Positions 1 to 7,224 of a DNA stretch of 64,000 nucleotides are shown here, piece by piece. Below the pieces are notes generated by a model. The model saw nothing but the letters and a program-made list of their open reading frames with translations. It was not told the origin of the DNA and ran no database searches. Position 1 is the stretch's first letter, and each line of letters begins with the position of its first letter. The stretch comes from Vallicoccus soli. Lineage in GTDB: Bacteria; Actinomycetota; Actinomycetes; Motilibacterales; Motilibacteraceae. The DNA lies in contig NZ_QZEZ01000004.1 of assembly GCF_003594885.1 (NCBI RefSeq), positions 246,251 through 310,250 of the forward strand, given 5' to 3'. The position numbers and the translations under genes were made by a program.

Positions 1-918
1 GTCGTCGGCCGCGAGGACTCGGTGACGACGACCATCGCGTCCGGGGAGAGCGTGCGCGTCGGCGCCCGCGAGGCCTTCGCCTCGGTCAACGGCACGACCG
101 AGTCGACGCCGGAGGTGTTCAACCGCCCGCTCGCCCGCGGCAGCTACTTCCGCGAGGCCGACGTCGACACCCGCCGCCGGGTCGTGGTCCTCGGCTCGGC
201 CATCGCCGAGCGCCTCTTCCCGGGCGCCGACCCGCTCGGCCGGCAGGTCACCATCGCCGGGGTGCGCTTCCGCGTCGTCGGGGTGTTCGCCGAGACCGGC
301 GAGGCGTTCGGCGTCAGCCGCGACACCGAGGTGCACATCCCCGTCACCGCGGCCCAGCGCCTGCTCGGCGTGCAGAACGTCGACGGCCTCGTCGTCAAGG
401 CGCCCACGGCGGACGACGTCGAGCCCCTGCAGCGCGCCCTGCTCGCCGCGCTCGACGACCGCTACCCCGACGAGGAGTTCTCCGCGGTCACGCAGACCCA
501 GATCCTCGGCACCATCGGGCGCATCCTCGGCCTGCTCACCGCCGTCCTGGCGGCCATCGCCGGCATCAGCCTGCTCGTGGGCGGCGTCGGCGTCAGCAAC
601 ATCATGCTCGTCTCCGTGCGCGAGCGGACCCGCGAGATCGGCCTGCGCAAGGCCCTCGGTGCGCGCCAGCGCGACATCCTCCTGCAGTTCCTCGCCGAGG
701 CCGTCCTGCTCTGCGTCGTCGGCGGCCTGCTCGGCATCGGCCTCGGCGTCGGGGTCTCCCTGCTCGTCGACGCCGTGTCGCCCCTCCCCGCCGTCATCGC
801 CTGGTGGTCTCCGGTCCTGGCCTTCGCGGTGTCGGTGGGCGTCGGCGTCTTCTTCGGCGTCGTCCCCGCCCGCCGCGCCGGCCGCCTCGACCCCGTCGTC
901 GCGCTCCGCGCGGAGTAG
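1..918 (+). CDS. MacB-type ABC transporter permease, C-terminal part (5' end outside window)
   Basis: The reading frame is open from base 1, so the first part of the gene is missing; 305 residues remain. They show the end of a MacB-like extracytoplasmic domain (about residues 1-160), then three membrane segments near residues 175-205, 230-255 and 265-290. Between the first two lies the typical MacB/FtsX cytoplasmic stretch with RTREIGLRKALGA, which contacts the ATPase, and the protein ends with the usual ARRAGRLDPVVALR tail. MacB-family permeases drive export or periplasmic work using a separate ATPase, which would be expected just upstream, outside the window. The substrate cannot be told. 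Confidence 0.9.
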   Translation, partial: VVGREDSVTTTIASGESVRVGAREAFASVNGTTESTPEVFNRPLARGSYFREADVDTRRRVVVLGSAIAERLFPGADPLGRQVTIAGVRFRVVGVFAETGEAFGVSRDTEVHIPVTAAQRLLGVQNVDGLVVKAPTADDVEPLQRALLAALDDRYPDEEFSAVTQTQILGTIGRILGLLTAVLAAIAGISLLVGGVGVSNIMLVSVRERTREIGLRKALGARQRDILLQFLAEAVLLCVVGGLLGIGLGVGVSLLVDAVSPLPAVIAWWSPVLAFAVSVGVGVFFGVVPARRAGRLDPVVALRAE

Positions 919-972
919 CCGCCGCCTGCGCCCGTCCGCGGGCCGGGACCGCCGCGGGTGCGCACCCCGGGG

Positions 973-1065
973 TGTCCGCTTCGCGCACACGACGGGCCTC
1001 CCGGGGCGGCGCGCCCTGCGCGCGGCGCCGGGACACGCCGGGCGCCGGGTGCGCGGACGGGGACA
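973..1065. repeat. Palindromic intergenic repeat, copy 1
   Basis: Outer arms TGTCCGCTTCGCGCAC (from 973) and GTGCGCGGACGGGGACA (1049-1065) are inverted complements with one gap. An inner GGCGC/GCGCC stem sits between them. The element is closely similar to the copy at 1161-1254, with an offset of 188-189 bp. Confidence 0.65.
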
Positions 1066-1160
1066 GGGCGTGGGCGTCCGCGGCGGTCGGGGTGCGCGCG
1101 CTGCGGGGCGGGGCGACCCGGGCCGTCGTACGGCCCCCGCCCGCCGGCCGCGCCCCCGGG

Positions 1161-1254
1161 CTGTCCGCTCCGCGCACACCACGGGCCTCCCGGGGCGGCG
1201 CGTCCTGCGCTCGGCGCCGGGACACGCCGTGCGCTGGGTGCGCGGAGCGGGCAG
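1161..1254. repeat. Palindromic intergenic repeat, copy 2
   Basis: Outer arms CTGTCCGCTCCGCGCAC (1161-1177) and GTGCGCGGAGCGGGCAG (1238-1254) are complementary at 16 of 17 positions; the exception would be a G-U pair in RNA. The 60-base interior contains a second GC stem. It shares the internal sequence CACGGGCCTCCCGGGGCGGC, with one change, with copy 1. Confidence 0.7.
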
Positions 1255-1309
1255 GGGGTGGGCGTACCCCGCAGCCCCCGCAGCCCCCGCCGCCCCGAGC
1301 CCCCGGGGG

Positions 1310-1315
1310 TAGCGT
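1310..1315 (+). promoter_or_regulatory. -10-like hexamer of acuC-type gene
   Basis: TAGCGT ends 7 bases before the ATG at 1323 and there is no Shine-Dalgarno sequence, which suggests a leaderless transcript. Confidence 0.45.
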
Positions 1316-1322
1316 GCGCGGC

Positions 1323-2510
1323 ATGAGCGTGTCGCTGCACGTGGTCTGGGACGACGCGTTCCTCGCGTACGACTTCGGCCCCTTCCACCCCATGGCGCCG
1401 GTGCGGGTGGACCTCACGGTGCGCCTGGCCCGCGAGCTCGGCGTCCTCGCCCGGCCCGGGGTCGAGGTGTCCGACGCGCCGCTCGCGGACGACGCGCTGC
1501 TGGAGCGGGTGCACGACCCGGCGTACGTCGCCGCGGTGCGCGCCGCCGGGGCGGACCCGCGGGGGTGCGACGGCTCCTGGGGGCTCGGCACCGACGACAA
1601 CCCGGCCTTCGCGGGCATGCACGAGGCGAGCGCGCACGTCGCCGGGGCCACCGCGCAGTGCGCCGAGCGGGTGTGGCGCGGCGAGGCCCGGCACGCGGTG
1701 AACGTGGCGGGCGGGCTGCACCACGCGGGGCGGGCGGCCGCGTCCGGGTTCTGCGTCTACAACGACCCCGCCGTCGGCATCGCCCGGCTGCTCGAGCTCG
1801 GCGCCGAGCGGGTCGCGTACGTCGACGTCGACGTCCACCACGGCGACGGGGTGCAGGACATCTTCTGGGACGACCCGCGGGTGCTCACCGTGTCCGTCCA
1901 CGAGTCGGGGCGGGCGCTCTTCCCCGGCACCGGGTGGCCGTACGAGACGGGCGGGCCGGGCGCGGAGGGGAGCGCGGCCAACCTCGCGCTGCCGGCCGGG
2001 ACCGGGGACGGCGCGTGGCTGCGCGCCTTCCACGCGGTGGTGCCGCACCTGCTGCGCGCCTTCGCCCCGCAGGTGCTCGTCACCCAGCACGGCTGCGACA
2101 GCCACTTCCTCGACCCGCTCGCGCACCTCGCGCTGAGCGTGGACGCGCAGCGCGCCTCGTACGCCGCCCTGCACGACCTGGCGCACGAGCTGTGCGGCGG
2201 GCGCTGGGTCGCCCTGGGGGGCGGCGGGTACGAGGTCGTCGACGTCGTGCCGCGCGCCTGGACGCACCTGCTCGCCGAGGCCGCCGGCCACCCGCTCGAC
2301 CCGGCGACGCCGGTGCCCGCGGGCTGGCGCGAGCACGTCGTCGCGTCGCTGGGGCGCCAGCCGCCGGCGCGGATGACCGACGGCAACGACGGCGCGTACG
2401 TCCCCTGGTCGCGCGGCTACGACCCGGCGGACCCCGTCGACCAGGCGGTGCTCGCGACCCGCTCGGCCGTCTTCCCGCTGCACGGGCTGGACCCCCTGCT
2501 CGAGGAGTAG
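1323..2510 (+). CDS. acuC: AcuC-type histone deacetylase family protein
   Basis: A 395-residue member of the zinc-dependent arginase/deacetylase fold. Bacterial AcuC proteins remove acetyl groups from protein lysines, for example from acetyl-CoA synthetase. Visible signatures are GGLHHAGRAAASGFCVYND (tandem His of the active site and the ND motif), DVDVHHGDGVQ (zinc-binding Asp-x-His), and a late LGGGGYE glycine loop with a following region typical of the class. Length matches AcuC. I chose the ATG at 1323 because the family homology starts right after it (HVVWDDAFLAYDFGPFHP) and TAGCGT lies 7 bases upstream; longer versions would run into the repeat spacer. It stands alone, with no acetyl-CoA synthetase gene in view. 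Confidence 0.9.
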   Translation: MSVSLHVVWDDAFLAYDFGPFHPMAPVRVDLTVRLARELGVLARPGVEVSDAPLADDALLERVHDPAYVAAVRAAGADPRGCDGSWGLGTDDNPAFAGMHEASAHVAGATAQCAERVWRGEARHAVNVAGGLHHAGRAAASGFCVYNDPAVGIARLLELGAERVAYVDVDVHHGDGVQDIFWDDPRVLTVSVHESGRALFPGTGWPYETGGPGAEGSAANLALPAGTGDGAWLRAFHAVVPHLLRAFAPQVLVTQHGCDSHFLDPLAHLALSVDAQRASYAALHDLAHELCGGRWVALGGGGYEVVDVVPRAWTHLLAEAAGHPLDPATPVPAGWREHVVASLGRQPPARMTDGNDGAYVPWSRGYDPADPVDQAVLATRSAVFPLHGLDPLLEE

Positions 2511-2550
2511 CGGCGGCAGCACCCGTGGGCGCGTACCACAGCGGACCCCC

Positions 2551-2556
2551 TAGGCT
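2551..2556 (+). promoter_or_regulatory. -10-like hexamer upstream of the BldC-like gene
   Basis: TAGGCT lies about 70 bases before the start at 2625. I see no convincing -35. Confidence 0.35.
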
Positions 2557-2624
2557 GTGCAGCGACGCGCGGGACGCCCGGCGGTGGGGAAGCCGCCGGG
2601 CGCCGCGCGGACAGGGAGCGCGCC

Positions 2625-2864
2625 ATGCCGTCTGCACCGACGCCGTCGCCCCGGGGGAGCACCCCCCGCGGCGACCGTCCGCTGTCCGAGGTCGTCTTCC
2701 TCACCGTCGCCGAGGTGGCCGCCGTGATGCGCGTGTCGAAGATGACCGTCTACCGCCTCGTGCACGCGGGCGAGCTGCCGGCGGTCAAGGTGGGGCGCTC
2801 CTACCGGGTCCCGGAGCAGGCGGTCCACGACTACCTGCGCGGCGCGTACGTCGAGACCGCCTGA
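2625..2864 (+). CDS. BldC/excisionase-type helix-turn-helix DNA-binding protein
   Basis: A 79-residue protein. Residues 25-72 form a MerR/excisionase-type winged helix-turn-helix: FLTVAEVAAVMRVSKMTVYR is the HTH, and GELPAVKVGRSYRVPEQAVHDYL is the wing and following helix. It is therefore a small sequence-specific regulator rather than a phage excisionase. The N-terminal 22 residues are Pro/Ser-rich and probably disordered. The ATG is preceded by CAGGGAG at a normal distance. In many actinobacteria such a gene sits just upstream of the bS22-type gene, as it does here. Its targets are unknown. Confidence 0.88.
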   Translation: MPSAPTPSPRGSTPRGDRPLSEVVFLTVAEVAAVMRVSKMTVYRLVHAGELPAVKVGRSYRVPEQAVHDYLRGAYVETA

Positions 2865-2905
2865 GCCCTCCCGGCCGCGCCGCCCACCGCCCCCTCGGGT
2901 GCGGG

Positions 2906-2911
2906 TAGGCT
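2906..2911 (+). promoter_or_regulatory. -10-like hexamer upstream of bS22-type gene
   Basis: TAGGCT is placed to give a leader of roughly 65 bases before the GTG at 2983. Confidence 0.35.
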
Positions 2912-2982
2912 GGCGCGGATCGTCGGGGTGCGCCGTGCGCGCCCCGCTCCGCCGTCCGTACCACCTCGAGGGGCTCGTCCAC

Positions 2983-3084
2983 GTGGGTTCTGTCATCAAG
3001 AAGCGCCGCAAGCGCATGGCGAAGAAGAAGCACCGCAAGCTGCTGAAGCGCACCCGCGTGCAGCGCCGCCAGGGCAAGAAGTAG
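2983..3084 (+). CDS. 33-residue bS22-type (AURKAIP1/COX24 domain) ribosomal protein
   Basis: A tiny, extremely basic protein starting MGSVIKKRRKRMAKKKHRKL and ending in TRVQRRQGKK. This is nearly the actinobacterial AURKAIP1/COX24 sequence, known from mycobacterial ribosome structures as the extra small-subunit protein bS22. It has about 20 Lys/Arg in 33 residues, as expected for an rRNA-binding peptide. The start is the GTG at 2983, because family members begin with GSVIKKRRKR. A 13-bp GC hairpin follows the gene. It is easy to miss because of its size. Confidence 0.92.
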   Translation: MGSVIKKRRKRMAKKKHRKLLKRTRVQRRQGKK

Positions 3085-3106
3085 GCAGCACCGCAGCGGC
3101 GCGGCC

Positions 3107-3137
3107 CCGCCCGCCGGTCCCCGCGACCGGCGGGCGG
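3107..3137 (+). terminator. GC hairpin after the bS22-type gene
   Basis: A perfect 13-bp stem (CCGCCCGCCGGTC at 3107-3119 with GACCGGCGGGCGG at 3125-3137) closes a 5-base loop. There is no T-run, as is common for actinobacterial terminators. Confidence 0.7.
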
Positions 3138-3175
3138 CTGCGCCCTGCGGTCGGGGAGCGGGTCGAGGGGGTGCG

Positions 3176-4255
3176 GTGGGCCGGGTCGTGATGGTGACCG
3201 GGGTGTCCCGCCAGCTCGGCGGGCGCTTCGCCCGCGCCCTGCAGGACCGCCGGGCGCTGCCCGGCGGCGAGCGGGTGGACCGGGTCATCGGCGTCGACGT
3301 CGTCCCGCCGCAGCGCGACCTCGGCGCGACCGAGTTCGTCCGCGCCGACATCCGCAACCCGATCATCGCCCGGGTCATCGCCCGGGCCGAGGTCGACACG
3401 GTGGTCCACCTCGGGGTCATCGCCACGCCCCGCAGCGCGGGCGGGCGCTCCTCGATGAAGGAGATCAACGTCATCGGCACGATGCAGCTGCTCGCCGCGT
3501 GCCAGGGCGCGCCGTCGGTGCGCCGCCTCGTGGTCAAGAGCTCGGCGAGCGTCTACGGCTCCTCCGCCAAGGACCCCGCGCTCTTCACCGAGGACATGGA
3601 GCCGCGCGAGCTGCCGCGCTCGGGGTTCGCGAAGGACTCCACGGAGGTCGAGGGGTACGTCCGCGGCTTCGCCCGCCGCCGCGCCGACGTCGCGGTGAGC
3701 GTCCTGCGGCTGGCCAACGTGTGCGGCCCGGGCGTCGACACGGCCCTCACCGACTACCTCTCGATGCCGGTCGTGCCCATGCCGCTCGGCTTCGACGGCC
3801 GGCTGCAGCTGCTGCACGAGGACGACGCCCTCGAGGTGCTGCGCCGCTGCGCGCTCGGCCAGCACGCGGGCACCTTCAACGTCGCGGGGGAGGGCGTGCT
3901 GCTCATGTCGCAGGCGGTCCGCCGGGCCGGGCGCACCCCCGTGCACGTGCCGGCCGGGCTCGGAGGCAGCGTCGGCCAGCTCGCCCGCCGCGCCGGGTTC
4001 GCCGACGTCTCGCACGAGCAGATGGCCTTCCTCAGCCACGGCCGGGTGCTCGACTGCACCCGGGCCCGCGAGGAGCTCGGGTTCGTCCCGGCGCGCTCCA
4101 CCGCGGCGACCTGGGACGACTTCTGCTCGGCCCGCGGGCTCGGCTCCTCGCCGCTGCTGGCGGCCGCCGGCCGCGCGGGCTCGGCGCTGGCCCGCGCCGC
4201 CGGGCTCGAGGGCGTCCTGCCCGGCCCCGCCCGGCAGGGGGGTGCCCGTGCCTGA
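3176..4255 (+). CDS. NAD-dependent epimerase/dehydratase-like extended SDR protein
   Basis: A 359-residue extended short-chain dehydrogenase/reductase. The N-terminus has the Rossmann loop TGVSRQLGG, an acidic strand end VIGVD, DIRNP and the HLGV strand; the core has SSASVYGSS and later RLANVCGPG. The usual catalytic YxxxK is not evident: the expected position reads GFAKDSTEVEGY. The protein may bind a nucleotide or substrate without being a classical dehydrogenase. It overlaps the next gene by 14 bases, and an SDR next to a PlsC-like acyltransferase after the bS22-type gene is a recurrent actinobacterial arrangement, suggesting joint action in lipid or envelope metabolism. The GTG start could instead be at 3188. 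Confidence 0.85.
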   Translation: MGRVVMVTGVSRQLGGRFARALQDRRALPGGERVDRVIGVDVVPPQRDLGATEFVRADIRNPIIARVIARAEVDTVVHLGVIATPRSAGGRSSMKEINVIGTMQLLAACQGAPSVRRLVVKSSASVYGSSAKDPALFTEDMEPRELPRSGFAKDSTEVEGYVRGFARRRADVAVSVLRLANVCGPGVDTALTDYLSMPVVPMPLGFDGRLQLLHEDDALEVLRRCALGQHAGTFNVAGEGVLLMSQAVRRAGRTPVHVPAGLGGSVGQLARRAGFADVSHEQMAFLSHGRVLDCTRAREELGFVPARSTAATWDDFCSARGLGSSPLLAAAGRAGSALARAAGLEGVLPGPARQGGARA

Positions 4256-5285
4256 CGCCGAGGTCATCCCGCTCGACGACGGCGAGCGCCGCCGGCGGCG
4301 CAGCGCCGCGCGCGCGGCCGACGGCACCGTCCCGCCGCCGCACGCCCCCCAGCAGCCCCAGCAGCCCCAGCAGCCCCAGCAGCCGCAGGGGCTGCAGGAG
4401 CCGCTGGCCGACCTCGCAGCGCTCGTCGAGGGCGACCCCGCGGCGCCCGGCTGGGAGCGGCGGGTCGCCGCCGCGCTCGACTTCCTGCGCCGCCGGCTCG
4501 AGGGCGCGTACGAGGTCGACGACCTCGGCCACGACCCGGAGCTCACCGACGCGGTGCTGCTGGCCGCCCTGCGCCCGCTCTACGAGACGTGGTTCCGCGT
4601 CGACGTCGCGGGGCTCGAGCACGTCCCCGACGAGGGCGCCGCGCTCGTGGTCGCCAACCACAGCGGCACGATCGCGCTCGACGCCCTCATGACGCAGATC
4701 GCGCTGCTCGACCACCACCCGGCCCACCGCGCGCTGCGCATGCTCGCGGCCGACCTCGTGTTCACCACGCCGGTGCTCGGCGAGCTCGCCCGGCGCACCG
4801 GCGCGACGCTGGCGTGCATGGAGGACGCCGAGCGGCTGCTGCGCGGCGGCGAGCTGGTCGGGGTCTGGCCGGAGGGCTTCAAGGGGATCGGCAAGCCCTT
4901 CAGCGAGCGCTACAAGCTGCAGCGGTTCGGCCGCGGCGGCTTCGTGGCGGCGGCGCTGCGCACCCGCGCGCCGATCGTCCCGTGCTCGATCGTCGGGGCC
5001 GAGGAGACGTACCCGATCATCGGCAACCTGCGGACCCTCGCCCGACTGGCCGGGCTGCCGTACCTCCCGGTCACCCCGACCTTCCCCTGGCTCGGCCCGC
5101 TCGGCCTCGTCCCGCTGCCGTCGAAGTGGAAGATCGAGTTCGGCGCGCCGATCGCGACCGACGGCTACGCCGAGGGCGCCGCAGAGGACCCGATGCTCGT
5201 CTTCAACCTCACCGACCAGGTCCGCGAGACCATCCAGCACACCCTCTACACGCTGCTCATGCAGCGGCGCTCGGTGTTCTTCTGA
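4242..5285 (+). CDS. PlsC-like 1-acyl-sn-glycerol-3-phosphate acyltransferase family protein
   Basis: A 347-residue protein. The N-terminal 60 residues are disordered, with a Q/P repeat (QQPQQPQQPQ), followed by a helical region and then the acyltransferase domain. ANHSGTIALD is the catalytic His/Asp motif, with two more residues between His and Asp than the classic HX4D, and GVWPEGFKGIGKP is the phosphate-binding motif. Enzymes of this fold esterify lysophospholipid or glycerol phosphate at the membrane. It overlaps the SDR gene, and the GTG at 4248 is an equally possible start. The ABC exporter begins one base after its stop, so all three are likely co-transcribed. Confidence 0.87.
   Translation: MPVPDAEVIPLDDGERRRRRSAARAADGTVPPPHAPQQPQQPQQPQQPQGLQEPLADLAALVEGDPAAPGWERRVAAALDFLRRRLEGAYEVDDLGHDPELTDAVLLAALRPLYETWFRVDVAGLEHVPDEGAALVVANHSGTIALDALMTQIALLDHHPAHRALRMLAADLVFTTPVLGELARRTGATLACMEDAERLLRGGELVGVWPEGFKGIGKPFSERYKLQRFGRGGFVAAALRTRAPIVPCSIVGAEETYPIIGNLRTLARLAGLPYLPVTPTFPWLGPLGLVPLPSKWKIEFGAPIATDGYAEGAAEDPMLVFNLTDQVRETIQHTLYTLLMQRRSVFF
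4350..4385 (+). repeat. Four in-frame 9-bp repeats (CAGCAGCCC)
   Basis: Four near-identical CAGCAGCCC units encode the Q-Q-P run in the N-terminal linker of the acyltransferase. Unit gain or loss would keep the frame. Confidence 0.8.
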
Positions 5286-5286
5286 C

Positions 5287-7080
5287 GTGACGCACCCGCT
5301 CCTCGCGCTGTGGCGGTACGCCCGGCGCTACCGCCCCCGCATCCTGCTCGCTGCCCTGCTGACGACCCTCAACAAGGCCGCCGACGTCGCGCCGGAGCTG
5401 CTCATCGGCGTCGCCGTCGACGTCGTCGTGCGCGGCGGCGACTCGTTCGTGTCGAGCCTGCTCGGCGTCGAGTCGCGCTACGGCCAGCTCGTCGTCGTCG
5501 CGGCGGCCAACGCCCTGGCCTGGGTCGTGGAGTCGGTGACCGACTACGGCGCGAGCCTGCTCTGGCGCGGGCTCGCCCAGAGCGTCGAGCACGACGCGCG
5601 CCTCGACACGTACCGGCACGTCCAGGGCCTGGAGGTGTCCTGGTTCGAGGACACCTCCAGCGGCAGCGTCGTGTCGGTGCTCAACGACGACGTCAACCAG
5701 CTCGAGCGGTTCCTCGACGTCGGCGCCTCGGCGATCCTGCAGGTGTTCTGGAACATCGTGCTCGTGGGCGCGGTGTTCGCCGCGACCTCGCTGCAGCTGA
5801 CGCTGCTCGCCTTCCTGCCGATCCCCGTCATCGTGCTGGGGTCGCTGGCCTACCAGCGGCGGCTCGAGCCGTACTACGCCCGCGTGCGCGCGGCCGCCGG
5901 CGAGCTCGCCGGCACGCTGACCGCCAACCTCGGCGGCATCACGACCATCAAGGCGTTCTCCTCCGAGGAGCGCGAGGCGGCGCGGGTCCACGCCGCCTCG
6001 GAGGAGTACCGGCTCGCCAACCGCGACGCCATCCGCTTCTCCTCGGCGTTCGTCCCCCTCATCCGCATGGCGATCCTCGTGGGGTTCACCGCCACGCTGC
6101 TGCTCGGCGGGAAGCTCGTGCTCGACGGCGACCTCGAGGTCGGCCTCTACTCCGTGCTCGTCTACATGACCCAGCGCCTGCTGTGGCCGCTCACCGAGCT
6201 CGGCGCGACGCTCGACCTCTACCAGCGCGCGATGGCCTCGACGCGGCGCATCTTCGGCCTGCTCGCGGTGGAGCCGGCGATCCGCCCCGGCACCCGCGAG
6301 CTGGCGGCCCCGGTCCGCGGGGAGCTGCGGATGCAGGGGGTGCGCTTCGGCTACGGCGACGGGCCCGACGTGCTGCGCGGGCTCGACCTGCACGTGCCGG
6401 CCGGGGAGACGCACGCCGTCGTGGGCGCGACCGGCGCGGGCAAGTCGACCCTCGTGCGCCTGCTGCTGCGCTTCCACGACGTGCGCGCCGGCACCGTCTC
6501 GGTCGACGGGCAGGACGTGCGCAGCCTGACCTACGGCTCCCTGCGCGGGGCGGTCGGCTACGTCGCGCAGGACGTGTTCCTCTTCCACGGCACGGTGCGG
6601 GACAACGTCGCGTACGGCCGCCCCGACGCGAGCGACGCCGAGGTGCGCCGCGCCGCGGAGCTGGCCGAGGCGGCCCCCTTCGTCGAGGCCCTGCCCGAGG
6701 GGTACGGCACCGTCGTCGGCGAGCGCGGCGTGAAGCTCTCCGGCGGTCAGCGCCAGCGGCTGTCGATCGCGCGCGCCGTCCTGCGCGACCCGGCGGTCCT
6801 CGTGCTCGACGAGGCGACCTCCGCGGTGGACAACGAGACCGAGGCGGCGATCCAGCGCTCGCTCGCGCACGTCGGCGAGGGCCGCACGGTGCTCGTCATC
6901 GCGCACCGGCTGTCCACGGTCCGCGACGCGGACCGCATCTGGGTGCTGGAGCACGGGCGGGTGGCCGAGTCCGGCACCCACGACGAGCTCGTGGGCGCCG
7001 GCGGGCTCTACGCGGCGCTGTGGCGGGTGCAGACCGGCGAGGCCGCGCACGAGGGCGACACGGCCGGGCGCCCGGCCTGA
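5287..7080 (+). CDS. ABC exporter, fused membrane and ATPase domains
   Basis: A 597-residue half-transporter of the multidrug/lipid exporter type. Residues about 1-320 form the six-helix membrane domain, with the typical SWFEDTSSGSVVSVLNDDVNQLERF coupling region. Residues 335-585 are the ATPase: GATGAGKS (about 380-388), LSGGQRQRLSIARA (from 484), VLVLDEATSAVD (from 503) and the H-loop VIAHRLSTV. It works as a homodimer or with a partner not seen here. The GTG start lies one base after the acyltransferase stop, so export of a lipid-like product is a reasonable inference, but the substrate is not shown by the sequence. Confidence 0.9.
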   Translation: MTHPLLALWRYARRYRPRILLAALLTTLNKAADVAPELLIGVAVDVVVRGGDSFVSSLLGVESRYGQLVVVAAANALAWVVESVTDYGASLLWRGLAQSVEHDARLDTYRHVQGLEVSWFEDTSSGSVVSVLNDDVNQLERFLDVGASAILQVFWNIVLVGAVFAATSLQLTLLAFLPIPVIVLGSLAYQRRLEPYYARVRAAAGELAGTLTANLGGITTIKAFSSEEREAARVHAASEEYRLANRDAIRFSSAFVPLIRMAILVGFTATLLLGGKLVLDGDLEVGLYSVLVYMTQRLLWPLTELGATLDLYQRAMASTRRIFGLLAVEPAIRPGTRELAAPVRGELRMQGVRFGYGDGPDVLRGLDLHVPAGETHAVVGATGAGKSTLVRLLLRFHDVRAGTVSVDGQDVRSLTYGSLRGAVGYVAQDVFLFHGTVRDNVAYGRPDASDAEVRRAAELAEAAPFVEALPEGYGTVVGERGVKLSGGQRQRLSIARAVLRDPAVLVLDEATSAVDNETEAAIQRSLAHVGEGRTVLVIAHRLSTVRDADRIWVLEHGRVAESGTHDELVGAGGLYAALWRVQTGEAAHEGDTAGRPA

Positions 7081-7120
7081 CCCCCGGGCACCGGAGCCCG
7101 CCCCCGAACGTCCACGGAGT

Positions 7121-7134
7121 GGCGGAAGTCCGCC
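7121..7134. promoter_or_regulatory. Inverted repeat upstream of the ROK gene promoter
   Basis: GGCGGAAGTCCGCC is a perfect 6-bp inverted repeat around AG, about 20 bases upstream of the proposed -35. It could be an operator for the ROK protein or a weak terminator for the ABC gene. Confidence 0.3.
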
Positions 7135-7152
7135 CGCCGCGGGCCCAAGTGC

Positions 7153-7182
7153 TTGCCCTGGAGGCCCGGGGACCGGGAGACT
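7153..7182 (+). promoter_or_regulatory. Possible promoter of the ROK gene
   Basis: TTGCCC (7153-7158) and GAGACT (7177-7182) are 18 bases apart, followed by a leader containing AAGGAG at 7211-7216. Confidence 0.4.
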
Positions 7183-7224
7183 CCGAGCGGCATGCGACGG
7201 CGCGTGCAGGAAGGAGTGCAGCGC

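Larger units (their letters stand above)
919..1322. other. 404-base noncoding spacer with two large palindromic repeats
   Basis: No coding region fits here: open frames exist on both strands only because stop codons are rare at this GC content, and none matches a family. The spacer holds two related copies of a roughly 105-bp element, listed separately, followed by a short C-rich stretch and the -10-like sequence of the next gene. Confidence 0.75.

Noticed and set aside
804..1322. An N-terminal extension of the AcuC-type protein into the upstream spacer
   Set aside because: The extension is Arg/Pro/Ala low-complexity and contains the palindromic repeats; family homology starts at the ATG at 1323.
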